A stretch of DNA of 36,265 nt, from the NCBI GenBank assembly GCA_013377115.1, contig JACAAW010000019.1, forward strand, positions 1 to 36,265, given 5' to 3'. The notes beneath the pieces are model-generated. The model ran no database searches and was not told the origin of the DNA. It saw only the letters and a list, made by a program, of their open reading frames with translations. Positions 27,171-35,926 of this stretch are shown one piece after another. Every line of letters begins with the position of its first letter. Positions within the stretch are counted from its first letter, which is position 1. The translations under genes and the position numbers were made by a program. The DNA is from Bacteroidota bacterium (GTDB lineage Bacteria > Bacteroidota > Bacteroidia > Bacteroidales > CG2-30-32-10).

Positions 27171-27350
27171 TTATTTCTTAACTTTTTTGATTTTCTCTAG
27201 TTCCTCTGTTCTCTTTTTTCTCCAGGCTTTCAATCCAATATCACCATAAGCCAGTAAACCAAGCATTCCTTCAACAGGAATATCAAGTTTTACTTGTTTC
27301 CCTTCCTGAGTAATGAAGAAATCAAGCTTTTCATTATTTTGATCTTTCAT
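27171..27350 (-). CDS. Small 59-aa protein upstream of the phosphodiesterase gene
   Basis: Minus-strand ORF MKDQNNEKLDFFITQEGKQVKLDIPVEGMLGLLAYGDIGLKAWRKKRTEELEKIKKVKK*; below the track length cutoff; 27 nt before the next start. Confidence 0.7.
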   Translation of the reverse strand: MKDQNNEKLDFFITQEGKQVKLDIPVEGMLGLLAYGDIGLKAWRKKRTEELEKIKKVKK

Positions 27351-27499
27351 AATATTTTTTTTACAAAAATAAAAAAAATTGATGAATCAATTTCTCATTT
27401 CAGAATTTGTTTTAAGGTAAATGAAAAAATATGAAATCGAATTTGTGAAATTATTAAAAAAAATAAAAAAATTCATTACTTTTACTCTAATTTATTCAT

Positions 27500-28777
27500 T
27501 TGCAAAAAATGCCACAATATCAGCCACTTGCCGAAATTTTGCGTCCAGATTCTTTGAAGAATTACATCGGACAATCGCATCTTGTTGGTGAAAAGGCTAT
27601 TTTGCGCAAAACGATTGAATCGGGAAATATTCCTTCTTTAATTTTGTGGGGACCACCCGGAGTTGGGAAAACGACACTGGCATTCATTATTGCTCAAACA
27701 CTTAACCGTCCATTTTTTACCTTATCTGCAATTAGTTCAGGTGTGAAAGATGTTAGAGAGGTTTTTGAAAAAGCAAAAGAAACCGTTGGCAATGCAATTT
27801 TATTTATTGATGAAATTCATCGCTTCAATAAAGCGCAACAGGATTCGTTATTGGGTGCTGTTGAGAAAGGAGTGATTACCTTAATTGGTGCCACCACAGA
27901 GAATCCTTCCTTCGAAGTGATTTCTCCATTGCTTTCACGCTGTCAGGTTTATATTTTGAAGCATTTAGAAAAAGATGATTTAATTTCACTTTTAAATAAT
28001 GCTAAAACTTTTCTAGAAGACCGTGATAAAATTAAAATTGACATTCATGAATCCGAAGCTTTATTGAGAGTTTCTGGTGGTGATGCACGTAAATTATTGA
28101 ATGCATTGGAATTGGTTGTTAATGCAAACGAAGGAAAAAAAATCATCATAACGAATGAGCAAGTTCTAAAAGTAATTCAGCAGAATTTGGTGATGTACGA
28201 CAAAAACGGGGAGCAACATTATGATATCATTTCTGCTTTTATCAAATCAATGCGTGGCAGTGATCCAAATGCGGCAGTTTATTGGCTTGCCAGAATGATT
28301 GTAGCAGGTGAAGATCCAAAATTTATTGCCCGCCGAATGTTGATTCTGGCTTCTGAGGACATTGGAAATGCCAATCCAAACGCACTTTTATTAGCAACAA
28401 ATTGTTTTCAGGCAGTTACCATGATTGGTTATCCCGAAAGTGATTTGATTTTGTCGCAAACCGCAATTTATCTGGCTTGTTCTCCAAAAAGCAATGCTTC
28501 GTTAACTGCAATAAAAAGTGCAAAACAAATGGTGATGAATAAAGGCGATTTATCGGTTCCTTTGAAACTTCGCAATACACCCACAAAATTGATGAAAGAC
28601 ATCGGTTATGGTAAAGAGTACAAATATGCCCACGATTTCGAGAATAATTTTGTGATGGAAGATTTTTTGCCTGAAGAAATAAAAAACACCATCTTCTTCA
28701 CACCAGGCAATAATCCTCGTGAAAATGAAATGAGAACAAAACTCAAACAACAGTGGAAAGAGAAATATAAATATTAA
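27500..28777 (+). CDS. rarA: Replication-associated recombination protein A (AAA+ ATPase)
   Basis: [22 protein letters not shown]...[15 protein letters not shown]...[22 protein letters not shown]. Confidence 0.94.
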   Translation: MQKMPQYQPLAEILRPDSLKNYIGQSHLVGEKAILRKTIESGNIPSLILWGPPGVGKTTLAFIIAQTLNRPFFTLSAISSGVKDVREVFEKAKETVGNAILFIDEIHRFNKAQQDSLLGAVEKGVITLIGATTENPSFEVISPLLSRCQVYILKHLEKDDLISLLNNAKTFLEDRDKIKIDIHESEALLRVSGGDARKLLNALELVVNANEGKKIIITNEQVLKVIQQNLVMYDKNGEQHYDIISAFIKSMRGSDPNAAVYWLARMIVAGEDPKFIARRMLILASEDIGNANPNALLLATNCFQAVTMIGYPESDLILSQTAIYLACSPKSNASLTAIKSAKQMVMNKGDLSVPLKLRNTPTKLMKDIGYGKEYKYAHDFENNFVMEDFLPEEIKNTIFFTPGNNPRENEMRTKLKQQWKEKYKY

Positions 28778-28787
28778 AATAAAAAAT

Positions 28788-30185
28788 ATGACAACAAAGA
28801 AATTGATTTTCATGATTTTAGCATTGTTTGTTTCAAAAATGGTAATTTCTCAAGATTTACAAAAAGGGAAACTCAACGAGGAAGCTTTGAAGCAAATAAA
28901 AGCTTCGTTCAAAAAAGATGCTCAAACAAAAGCTTTAATAAATGCTTCCACGAGCAATGATGCGAAAACTTTGGTTCTTAACAGAGAAAACCTTGGTAAA
29001 AACGATCATCTTTTTTCAAATCAAGTAAAATCGAAAGGGATTACCGATCAAAAACAATCTGGTCGGTGCTGGTTATTCACTGGATTAAATGTGGTTCGTC
29101 CGATTGTAATAGATAAATTCAAACTTGATGAATTTGAATTTTCACAAAACTATAGTTTCTTTTGGGACCAACTCGAAAAAGCAAATCTTTTCCTGGAAGC
29201 GATCATTACTACAAGCGCAAAACCAATGGATGACAAAACTGTTGACTGGTTATTCAAAAATGCGATTGGTGATGGTGGAAACTGGGCAGGATTTGTTGAT
29301 GTTGCGGAAAAATATGGCGTGGTTCCAAAATCAGTAATGCCAGAAACCAATAACAGTGATAAAACCTCAATGATGTCATCTGTTTTGACAAGAAAACTTC
29401 GCGAAGATGCTTTGGAATTGAGGGAATCAACCAAGAAATCTGCAGCAGATATTTCTAAGCGAAAGATAGAAATGCTTTCCGATATTTATCGAATTTTGGT
29501 GATTTCCCTTGGTGAGCCACCAGAAGAATTTACATGGAGGTATAAAGATAAAGAAGGAAAAATTTCTGAGAGCAAAACCTATTCTCCAAAATCTTTTTAT
29601 AAAGAATTTGTTGGTGTTAATTTAAAAGATTATGTAATGATAATGAACGATCCAACTCGTGATTATTACAAAGTTTATGAAATAGAATACGATAGAAATA
29701 TGATTGACGGTACCAACTGGAAATATTTGAATTTGCCGGTGAATGAAATTAAAGATTTTGCAAAAGCCTCAATTTTGGATAATCAGGCAATGTATTTTTC
29801 TTGTGATGTTGGTAAACAGTTAAATTCAGCAGAAGGAATTCTAGATGTCAACAACTACGATTACGAATCGCTTTACGGCGTGAAATTTAATATGGATAAA
29901 GCAAAGCGAATTAAATCTTTCGACAGTGGTTCTTCACATGGAATGGCTTTAATGGGCGTTGATTTAGATGCATCTGGTAAACCATTGAAATGGTTATTAG
30001 AAAATTCATGGGGCTCTAGTGCTGGAAATAAAGGAACTTTAACAATGACAGACAAATGGTTCGATGAGTATATGTTCAGAATTGTGATTAACAAGAAATT
30101 CATCAACGAAAAAACAATGAATCTTTTGGAACAGAAATCGATTATGTTGCCTCCTTGGGATCCGATGTTTGCTCCGGAACAATAA
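28788..30185 (+). CDS. C1B family aminopeptidase (bleomycin hydrolase-like), secreted
   Basis: Signal peptide; GITDQKQSGRCWLFTGLNVVRP (Cys), GSSHGMALMGVD (His), LLENSWGSSAGNKG (Asn). Confidence 0.9.
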   Translation: MTTKKLIFMILALFVSKMVISQDLQKGKLNEEALKQIKASFKKDAQTKALINASTSNDAKTLVLNRENLGKNDHLFSNQVKSKGITDQKQSGRCWLFTGLNVVRPIVIDKFKLDEFEFSQNYSFFWDQLEKANLFLEAIITTSAKPMDDKTVDWLFKNAIGDGGNWAGFVDVAEKYGVVPKSVMPETNNSDKTSMMSSVLTRKLREDALELRESTKKSAADISKRKIEMLSDIYRILVISLGEPPEEFTWRYKDKEGKISESKTYSPKSFYKEFVGVNLKDYVMIMNDPTRDYYKVYEIEYDRNMIDGTNWKYLNLPVNEIKDFAKASILDNQAMYFSCDVGKQLNSAEGILDVNNYDYESLYGVKFNMDKAKRIKSFDSGSSHGMALMGVDLDASGKPLKWLLENSWGSSAGNKGTLTMTDKWFDEYMFRIVINKKFINEKTMNLLEQKSIMLPPWDPMFAPEQ

Positions 30186-30190
30186 TTTTT

Positions 30191-30309
30191 GGCTGCAAGA
30201 AAATGACAATAACTGCGTTACTCTTGTCTTTAAATCCAGTCACTTAACATAGTAAACTCCTGAATTTAAAGACTTCGAAAGCCTTGTTCTTGCCATTTTC
30301 TTTCAAGCC
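30191..30309. repeat. 119-nt imperfect palindromic intergenic element
   Basis: GTCTTTAAATCCAG (30226-30239) / CTGAATTTAAAGAC (30260-30273), 13/14 paired; outer arms GGCTGCAAGAAAATGACAA... and ...TTGCCATTTTCTTTCAAGCC. Confidence 0.65.
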
Positions 30310-30366
30310 ATTTAGATTTTTTAAGTTCTTTAGTAGAAGATAAAATAGATTTGAAATGAAAATTAG

Positions 30367-30419
30367 CCACGACCTTTAGGTCATGGGTTAAGATGTAACG
30401 AAAAAATGGGCTTTAGCCC
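30367..30419 (+). repeat. REP-like bipartite palindromic element (copy 2)
   Basis: CCACGACC-TTTA-GGTCATGG, spacer, GGGCTTTAGCCC. Confidence 0.75.
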
Positions 30420-30426
30420 AAACAGT

Positions 30427-31455
30427 ATGAATTTAAATCAACGAATAAACGCGTTTGTAGAATTGGGAACCAAGCTAAAAGGTCCTGCCAGAATTGAAGA
30501 AATCTCCAATTTAATTGAAGATGCCCGTCATTTCAATCCATGGTTTACAAATGAAAATATGGAATCGGCAATAAATGCCATTGCAGAATCATTAACCAAG
30601 GAGAAATTGGAAAAATGGTTGAAGCCATACGTTCAAAAGATTGAAGAAAGCCAGAAACCAAAAAGAATAGGAGTGATCATGGCTGGAAATATTCCTTTGG
30701 TTGGATTTCATGATTTTTTATGCGTTTTGATTTCAGGGAACCAGTTTTTAGGGAAGCTTTCTTCAGTAGATAGAATTTTATTACCAAAGCTTTCAGAAGT
30801 ATTAATCGAAATTGAACCTGAATTTAAAGAGATTATCAATTTCACTGAAGAGAAACTCGAAGATTTTGATGCCATTATTGCAACGGGAAGTAATAATACG
30901 TCCAGATATTTCGAGGCTTATTTTTCAAAATATCCAAATATTATCAGGAAAAACCGAAACGGAATTGCAGTTTTAGCTGGAAATGAAAGTCCGGAACAAC
31001 TTGAATTGCTTGCTGATGATGTCTTCCTTTATTTTGGATTGGGTTGCAGAAATGTTTCAAAACTTTTTGTTCCTAAAAACTATGATTTTGCAACGATGAT
31101 GGAGGCTTTCAAAAAGTACGAGGAGTATTCCAATCACAATAAATATTTTAATAATTATGAGTACAACAAAGCGATTTATCTGGTCAATAGTGACCAACAT
31201 TATGATAATGGTTTTGTTTTGTTAAAAGAGGACAATCGGTTTTCGTCACCAATTTCAGTTTTATATTTTGAATATTACGATGATTTGTCAGCATTGAAAA
31301 CTTATTTGGATGAAAAAGTGGAGGAGATTCAGTGTATTGTTGCAGATTCTAAAGTTTTCACCAATTCAGTTGAATTCGGCAAAGCACAACATCCTGAATT
31401 GTGGGATTATGCCGATGGAATTGATACAATGGAATTTTTATTTAATGTTAAATAG
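30427..31455 (+). CDS. LuxC-like acyl-CoA reductase
   Basis: PKRIGVIMAGNIPLVGFHDFLCVLISGNQFLGKLSSVDR...IIATGSNNTSRYFEAYF...NRNGIAVLAGNES...YFGLGCRNVSKLFVP. Start placed at ATG30427; the track start lies in the repeat. Confidence 0.85.
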   Translation: MNLNQRINAFVELGTKLKGPARIEEISNLIEDARHFNPWFTNENMESAINAIAESLTKEKLEKWLKPYVQKIEESQKPKRIGVIMAGNIPLVGFHDFLCVLISGNQFLGKLSSVDRILLPKLSEVLIEIEPEFKEIINFTEEKLEDFDAIIATGSNNTSRYFEAYFSKYPNIIRKNRNGIAVLAGNESPEQLELLADDVFLYFGLGCRNVSKLFVPKNYDFATMMEAFKKYEEYSNHNKYFNNYEYNKAIYLVNSDQHYDNGFVLLKEDNRFSSPISVLYFEYYDDLSALKTYLDEKVEEIQCIVADSKVFTNSVEFGKAQHPELWDYADGIDTMEFLFNVK

Positions 31456-31477
31456 ATAGAATTGTAAAAAATGATTT

Positions 31478-31532
31478 GGGCTAAAGCCCTTTTTTAATGA
31501 GTTTCATTTGTCCACGTCCTAAAGGTCGTGGC
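31478..31532 (-). repeat. REP-like bipartite palindromic element (copy 3, inverted)
   Basis: GGGCTAAAGCCC ... CCACGTCCTAAAGGTCGTGGC; reverse complement of copy 2 layout. Confidence 0.75.
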
Positions 31533-31658
31533 AAATAAAATTTAAAAAAATACTATGTGTTTTTTACGAAAACTTTGCGTGGAAATATATTCTGGTTTCA
31601 GCCAGAATTTTGGATGATTTTTATTAATCACGTCTTAAAACCACGACAAATCTAATAG

Positions 31659-31712
31659 CCCCGACCTTCAGGTCGGGGATTATTAATAACGATGATTAAT
31701 GGGCTTTAGCCC
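31659..31712 (+). repeat. REP-like bipartite palindromic element (copy 4)
   Basis: CCCCGACC-TTCA-GGTCGGGG, spacer, GGGCTTTAGCCC, upstream of tag. Confidence 0.75.
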
Positions 31713-31733
31713 AAAAAAGAAACGAAATGTTTT

Positions 31734-32309
31734 ATGGAAAAGGAAATCAACAGATGCGGCTGGGTGGGAGCGAACCCATTAATGCAAAAATACCACGATG
31801 AAGAATGGGGCGTTCCCGTTCACGATGACCAAAAATGGTTTGAATTTCTAACATTGGATGCTTTTCAGGCTGGATTGAGTTGGTCGACCATCATCAACAA
31901 AAGAAAAAACTTCGATAAAGCCTTTGATAAATTCAATTATAAGAAGATTGCCAATTATGACGAAGCTAAAATCGCAGAATTGATGCAGGATGTTGGAATA
32001 ATCAGAAATAAATTGAAAATTATTGCCACAATCAACAATGCCAAAGAGTTCATGAAAATTCAAAAAGAATTCGGCTCTTTTGATAAATATATTTGGCAAT
32101 TTACGAAAGGAAAAACCATCATTAATAGATGGACCTCCATCAAAGAAATTCCTGCTTCATCAGAAGTCTCGGACGAAATGAGTAAAGAATTAAAAAAGAG
32201 AGGATTCAAATTTGTTGGAAGCACCATTTGTTATGCCTTTATGCAAGCTGCCGGAATGGTGAATGATCATTTGGTGGATTGTTTTCGGTATAAAGAGGTT
32301 TTGAAATAA
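31734..32309 (+). CDS. tag: DNA-3-methyladenine glycosylase I
   Basis: INRCGWVGANPLMQKYHDEEWGVPVHDDQKWFEFLTLDAFQAGLSWSTIINKR...GSTICYAFMQAAGMVNDH. Confidence 0.95.
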   Translation: MEKEINRCGWVGANPLMQKYHDEEWGVPVHDDQKWFEFLTLDAFQAGLSWSTIINKRKNFDKAFDKFNYKKIANYDEAKIAELMQDVGIIRNKLKIIATINNAKEFMKIQKEFGSFDKYIWQFTKGKTIINRWTSIKEIPASSEVSDEMSKELKKRGFKFVGSTICYAFMQAAGMVNDHLVDCFRYKEVLK

Positions 32310-32316
32310 AGCGGCG

Positions 32317-32424
32317 TCATTGCGAGGCGCTGCCCTGAGCAAGTCGAAGGGAGGAAAGACGAAGCAATCTAATAGACTAAAGCTTTTCATTGAATGAGAT
32401 TGCTTCACTATGTTCGCCATGACG
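32317..32424. repeat. Interspersed 'GTCATTGCGAGG...GAAGCAATCT' type repeat
   Basis: gcgtcattgcgaggcgctgccctgagcaagtcgaagg...gacgaagcaatct...gagattgcttcactatgttcgccatgacg, imperfect palindrome. Confidence 0.65.
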
Positions 32425-32431
32425 AACCTAA

Positions 32432-34069
32432 TTAACTCTTCCTTTCTAATTCTTTCAAATTATCCAATTTCTTCTTTTCAAGGAAACTTGAAACATCGCC
32501 AAGATGCTCTTTCACACGTTTATTACCGAATTCATAAACTTTATTGACAAGACCATCAAGGAAATCACGATCGTGAGAAACCAAAATTAAGGTTCCGTCA
32601 TAATCTTTCAAAGCGCCTTTCAGAATGTCTTTGGTTTTCAGATCCAAATGATTTGTAGGTTCATCGAGGATTAAAAAATTAACTGGTTCAAGCAATAATT
32701 TAATCATGGCTAAACGAGTTCGTTCACCACCAGAAAGCATTTTTACTTTTTTATCCCAATCATCTCCACCAAACATAAATGCGCCAAGAATATCGCGAAT
32801 TTTAGTCCGAATGTCGCCTTTGGCAATATCATCGATGGTTTTAAAAACCGTATTTTCTTCATCAAGAGAGGAAGCTTGATTTTGAGCAAAATAACCAATC
32901 AAGGCATTGTGTCCAAGTGTGAGTTTTCCTTTATAATCAATTTCACTCATTATTGCTTTTACCAAAGTAGATTTTCCTTCTCCGTTTTTGCCAACAAAAG
33001 CAACTCTTTCGCCTCTTTCCAATGCGAAAGAAACATCAGAAAAAACAAGATGATCTCCATAAGTTTTCGACATTTCTTCAATTACCAAAGGATAGTTTCC
33101 AGAACGAGGTGAAGGTGGGAATTTTAGTCGTAACGCTGAATTATCAACTTCATCAATTTCGATTATCGGAAGCTTCTCGAGCATTTTTACTCGCGACTGA
33201 ACTTGATTTGTTTTTGAATATGTGCCTTTAAAACGCTCAATAAAATCCATGTTTTCTGCTATGAATTTTTGTTGCTCATCATAATGTTTCTGCTGTTGTT
33301 CGCGGCGTTCTCTGCGTAATTCCAGATAATGAGAATAATTAACTTTATAGTCGTAAATTCTTCCCATAGTAATTTCGATGGTTCGCGTGGTAATATTATC
33401 AATAAAAGCTTTATCGTGAGAAATTACAATTACCGCTTTTGCATTGTTTATCAAAAATTCCTCAAGCCATTGAATCGACTCAATATCCATGTGGTTGGTG
33501 GGCTCATCCAAAAGAATTAAATCCGGTTTTTGTAATAGTATTTTTGCCAGTTCGATTCGCATTCTCCAGCCACCACTGAATTCTGAAGTTGGACGTGTAA
33601 AATCGCTTCTTAAAAATCCCAAACCTAAAAGTATTTTTTCGATGTCAGCGTCAAAATTGGTGTTCTCGATGCTGTAGTATTTTTCGCTCAGGGTTGCAAC
33701 CTGTTCAATTATTTCATAATATTCAGCAGACTCATAATCGGTGCGGGAAGAAAGCTGATTGTTTAAATCTTCAATTTGTTTTTCCATTTCCAAAGCACCA
33801 GAAAATGCCTGAGCAGCTTCCTCAAAAACAGAACGATTGTCCTCAGTTAGTAAATGTTGCGGTAAATATGCAATCACAGCTCCATCGTGGGTAGAAACTT
33901 TTCCAGAAGAAGCGGTTTTTGCACCAGCAATAATTTTTAATAAAGTGGATTTTCCTGCACCGTTTTTTCCCATTAAAGCAATTCGATCTTTGTCGTTTAC
34001 TACAAATGAAATATCTTTAAAAAGAGTGGTGCTACCAAACTCTACCGCCAAGCCATCAACAGAAATCAT
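32432..34069 (-). CDS. ABC-F family ATPase
   Basis: Two Walker A motifs (GKNGAGKSTLL, GKNGEGKSTLV), two signature/Walker B regions (FSGGWRMRIELAKILLQKPDLILLDEPTNHMD, LSGGERTRLAMIKLLLEPVNFLILDEPTNHLD), linker between. Confidence 0.95.
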   Translation of the reverse strand: MISVDGLAVEFGSTTLFKDISFVVNDKDRIALMGKNGAGKSTLLKIIAGAKTASSGKVSTHDGAVIAYLPQHLLTEDNRSVFEEAAQAFSGALEMEKQIEDLNNQLSSRTDYESAEYYEIIEQVATLSEKYYSIENTNFDADIEKILLGLGFLRSDFTRPTSEFSGGWRMRIELAKILLQKPDLILLDEPTNHMDIESIQWLEEFLINNAKAVIVISHDKAFIDNITTRTIEITMGRIYDYKVNYSHYLELRRERREQQQKHYDEQQKFIAENMDFIERFKGTYSKTNQVQSRVKMLEKLPIIEIDEVDNSALRLKFPPSPRSGNYPLVIEEMSKTYGDHLVFSDVSFALERGERVAFVGKNGEGKSTLVKAIMSEIDYKGKLTLGHNALIGYFAQNQASSLDEENTVFKTIDDIAKGDIRTKIRDILGAFMFGGDDWDKKVKMLSGGERTRLAMIKLLLEPVNFLILDEPTNHLDLKTKDILKGALKDYDGTLILVSHDRDFLDGLVNKVYEFGNKRVKEHLGDVSSFLEKKKLDNLKELERKS

Positions 34070-34479
34070 AGTTATTTTTTTGAGGGTGCAAAGATACTAT
34101 TTTTATTGGAAATACTAATCGGTCACTGAAAAGCAATCTCCAAACGATAGTCATTCTGAACTTGTTTCAGAATCTAGCGGTGGCTGACTTGGTCATTGAG
34201 CAGGTTGCTGAGCATGTCGAAGCACTGTCGAAGTGCGCTCAAAGTCACCACATACGAGTATCCCAAACGCACGTCATTGCAATCTGCCAACTGGCTGAGA
34301 AGCAATCTATTTTGAAAATAAATAAATCAACGTAAATCTTTTGGATAAATGGATAAATGCTGAAAGATCGAGCTTTGCAGTAAATTCCATTCTGAGCAAG
34401 GAACACCAATTTAAAATTTTGAAGAAAATCGAATTGATTTTAAATGTAAAAAATCTTAATATTTGTAAAAAAATCAAAG

Positions 34480-34720
34480 ATGAACCAAACCGAATTACAA
34501 AATAATATTATACGACAAGTGCTAAATAGCAATGATAGTCAATTGCTCGATTATTTAAACAGTATTTTAAGTAAAAGGAAAAGATTCCGCACTTTACAAT
34601 CTTTAGGATTTTGAAAAATCAGCAATTAAAGAAAGTTTATCAGAGTATTCGTCTGGTAATTTAATTTCTAATGAAGATGTTTTCACAAGAAATGAAAAAT
34701 GGCTCGAAGAATCGTATGGA
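34480..34720 (+). pseudogene. Decayed antitoxin gene (frameshift plus in-frame stop)
   Basis: Frame 0 MNQTELQNNIIRQVLNSNDSQLLDYLNSILSKRKR..., then +1 frame DSALYNL*DFEKSAIKESLSEYSSGNLISNEDVFTRNEKWLEE. Confidence 0.6.
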
Positions 34721-34770
34721 CAGGCAATGCCGATTTTGTATTTACTCTTATTATTGTCAATAATCTTACA
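34699..34770 (+). pseudogene. Truncated RelE/ParE-type toxin remnant
   Basis: MARRIVWTGNADFVFTLIIVNN... starts in overlap with the antitoxin WLEE codons; loses similarity before the opposite-strand toxin gene. Confidence 0.5.
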
Positions 34771-34771
34771 A

Positions 34772-35041
34772 TTAATAAACTTCATCATGTGAACCAAAAT
34801 CAATAAAAATGGCTTTAGTTTGATTATCTGTAAAAAAGAAAATTACCCTAATATCGTATTCAATGCTAAAACTCCATAATTCCTTAAGTTTGCCTGATAG
34901 CTTATGAGTTCTAAGTTTGCTGTCAAACGGATTGGCTATAAAAATAGACACTTTAGTCCAGAACTTTTCTTCTAAGTCTTTATTTTCTTTAACTTTCTTC
35001 TCAAAAGTTTTTTTAAATGAACTGCTAAAACTTATTTCCAT
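34772..35041 (-). CDS. RelE/YafQ-type toxin
   Basis: FKKTFEKKVKENKDLEEKFWTKVSIFIANPFDSKLRTHKLSGKLKELWSFSIEYDIRVIFFFTDNQTKAIFIDFGSHDEVY. Confidence 0.88.
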   Translation of the reverse strand: MEISFSSSFKKTFEKKVKENKDLEEKFWTKVSIFIANPFDSKLRTHKLSGKLKELWSFSIEYDIRVIFFFTDNQTKAIFIDFGSHDEVY

Positions 35042-35044
35042 AAA

Positions 35045-35251
35045 TTATAGCATTTTTCTTAGTTCATCAATATTTCCCGAAAACTTAAGTTTACCTTTCT
35101 TTAAATCTTTATTGCTATTAATATAATTCTTGGCAATAGCATTTCTGTTTTCCTCCGCAATATTTCGTTCTATGATGAACTTTATTTCTTCTTTTTCTGG
35201 CACTGAAAGATTTTTAATTAAATCAATCAAGGTGCTAAATGTTAAGTCCAT
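35045..35251 (-). CDS. Cognate antitoxin
   Basis: Small ORF 3 nt upstream of the toxin; C-terminal KKGKLKFSGNIDELRKML. Confidence 0.8.
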   Translation of the reverse strand: MDLTFSTLIDLIKNLSVPEKEEIKFIIERNIAEENRNAIAKNYINSNKDLKKGKLKFSGNIDELRKML

Positions 35252-35711
35252 AATTATTTTGTTTTAAGCAAAGTTAATAATTAATTATCTAAAATAACTC
35301 AGTAAGCAAAAAAATTATTCGGACTCTGCAATTCAAAAATGACACAATATCAATTTATCTATCAATGAAATACATTTTTTGTGTAATTGGATAACTTGGT
35401 AAATGGTGATTTCGTAATTTGAAATTTCCACCTTTCCATTTTCCCATGCCCATCAATTATTATCAATTCATCATCAAATCTTCAAATCAACTCATCATCA
35501 AATTATACCCATAGCTAAACTATCCTTTTGAAATAAAACCATGCGACCAAATAATATTTATTTCATATAAAATTTGGTTATTGAATAATTTATTTTAGAT
35601 TTGTGATTGAATTTTTGCTGATTTTTAGTATTAATTAAAGTATGTGTAACGAATTATTGAAAAATGTAAACTTAAACTAATATAAAAATATAGCGTTTAG
35701 CTGAATTCTGG

Positions 35712-35822
35712 TATTGAAACCGTCCAAACTTCATTTTTTACCACAGGATACAAAGCAAGACGCCACGTCAAGGCGTGGTCGTTGCTTTACTTGTGGTAAG
35801 GGTTCTTGGACGGACCTCAATA
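35712..35822. other. Nested long hairpin, candidate structured RNA or mobile DNA hairpin
   Basis: TATTGA/TCAATA, CCGTCCAA/TTGGACGG, TACCACA/TGTGGTA, AAAGCAA/TTGCTTT, CCACG/CGTGG nested co-linearly; T8 tract at 35847-35854. Confidence 0.6.
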
Positions 35823-35926
35823 ACGGTTGGCAATCTGGCCACGCTGTTTTTTTTCTATTAGCTGAGACTTAAAAAAAAAAGCTATAAATTATTTATATCT
35901 GCTTTACAAATTATTAACTCACAATC

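Noticed and set aside
26842-27249. 135-aa plus-strand ORF (and 26777-27019, 26300-26485) opposite the phosphodiesterase gene
   Set aside because: Antisense shadow ORFs of a strongly supported coding gene; no recognisable motifs.
33837-34118. 93-aa plus-strand ORF and other plus ORFs over 32876-33894
   Set aside because: Antisense to the ABC-F ATPase; no independent support.
34603-34803. 66-aa minus-strand ORF
   Set aside because: Antisense of the decayed TA relic, which is better explained on the plus strand.
35440-35520. Repeated TCATCATCAAAT/CTTCAAATC motifs as a possible CRISPR or tandem array
   Set aside because: Short, irregular low-complexity AT repeats without spacer regularity.
35700-35860. 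Integron attC site or retron msr-msd
   Set aside because: Hairpin is attC-sized, but no RYYYAAC/GTTRRRY pair was found at its ends, and no integrase or reverse transcriptase lies nearby.
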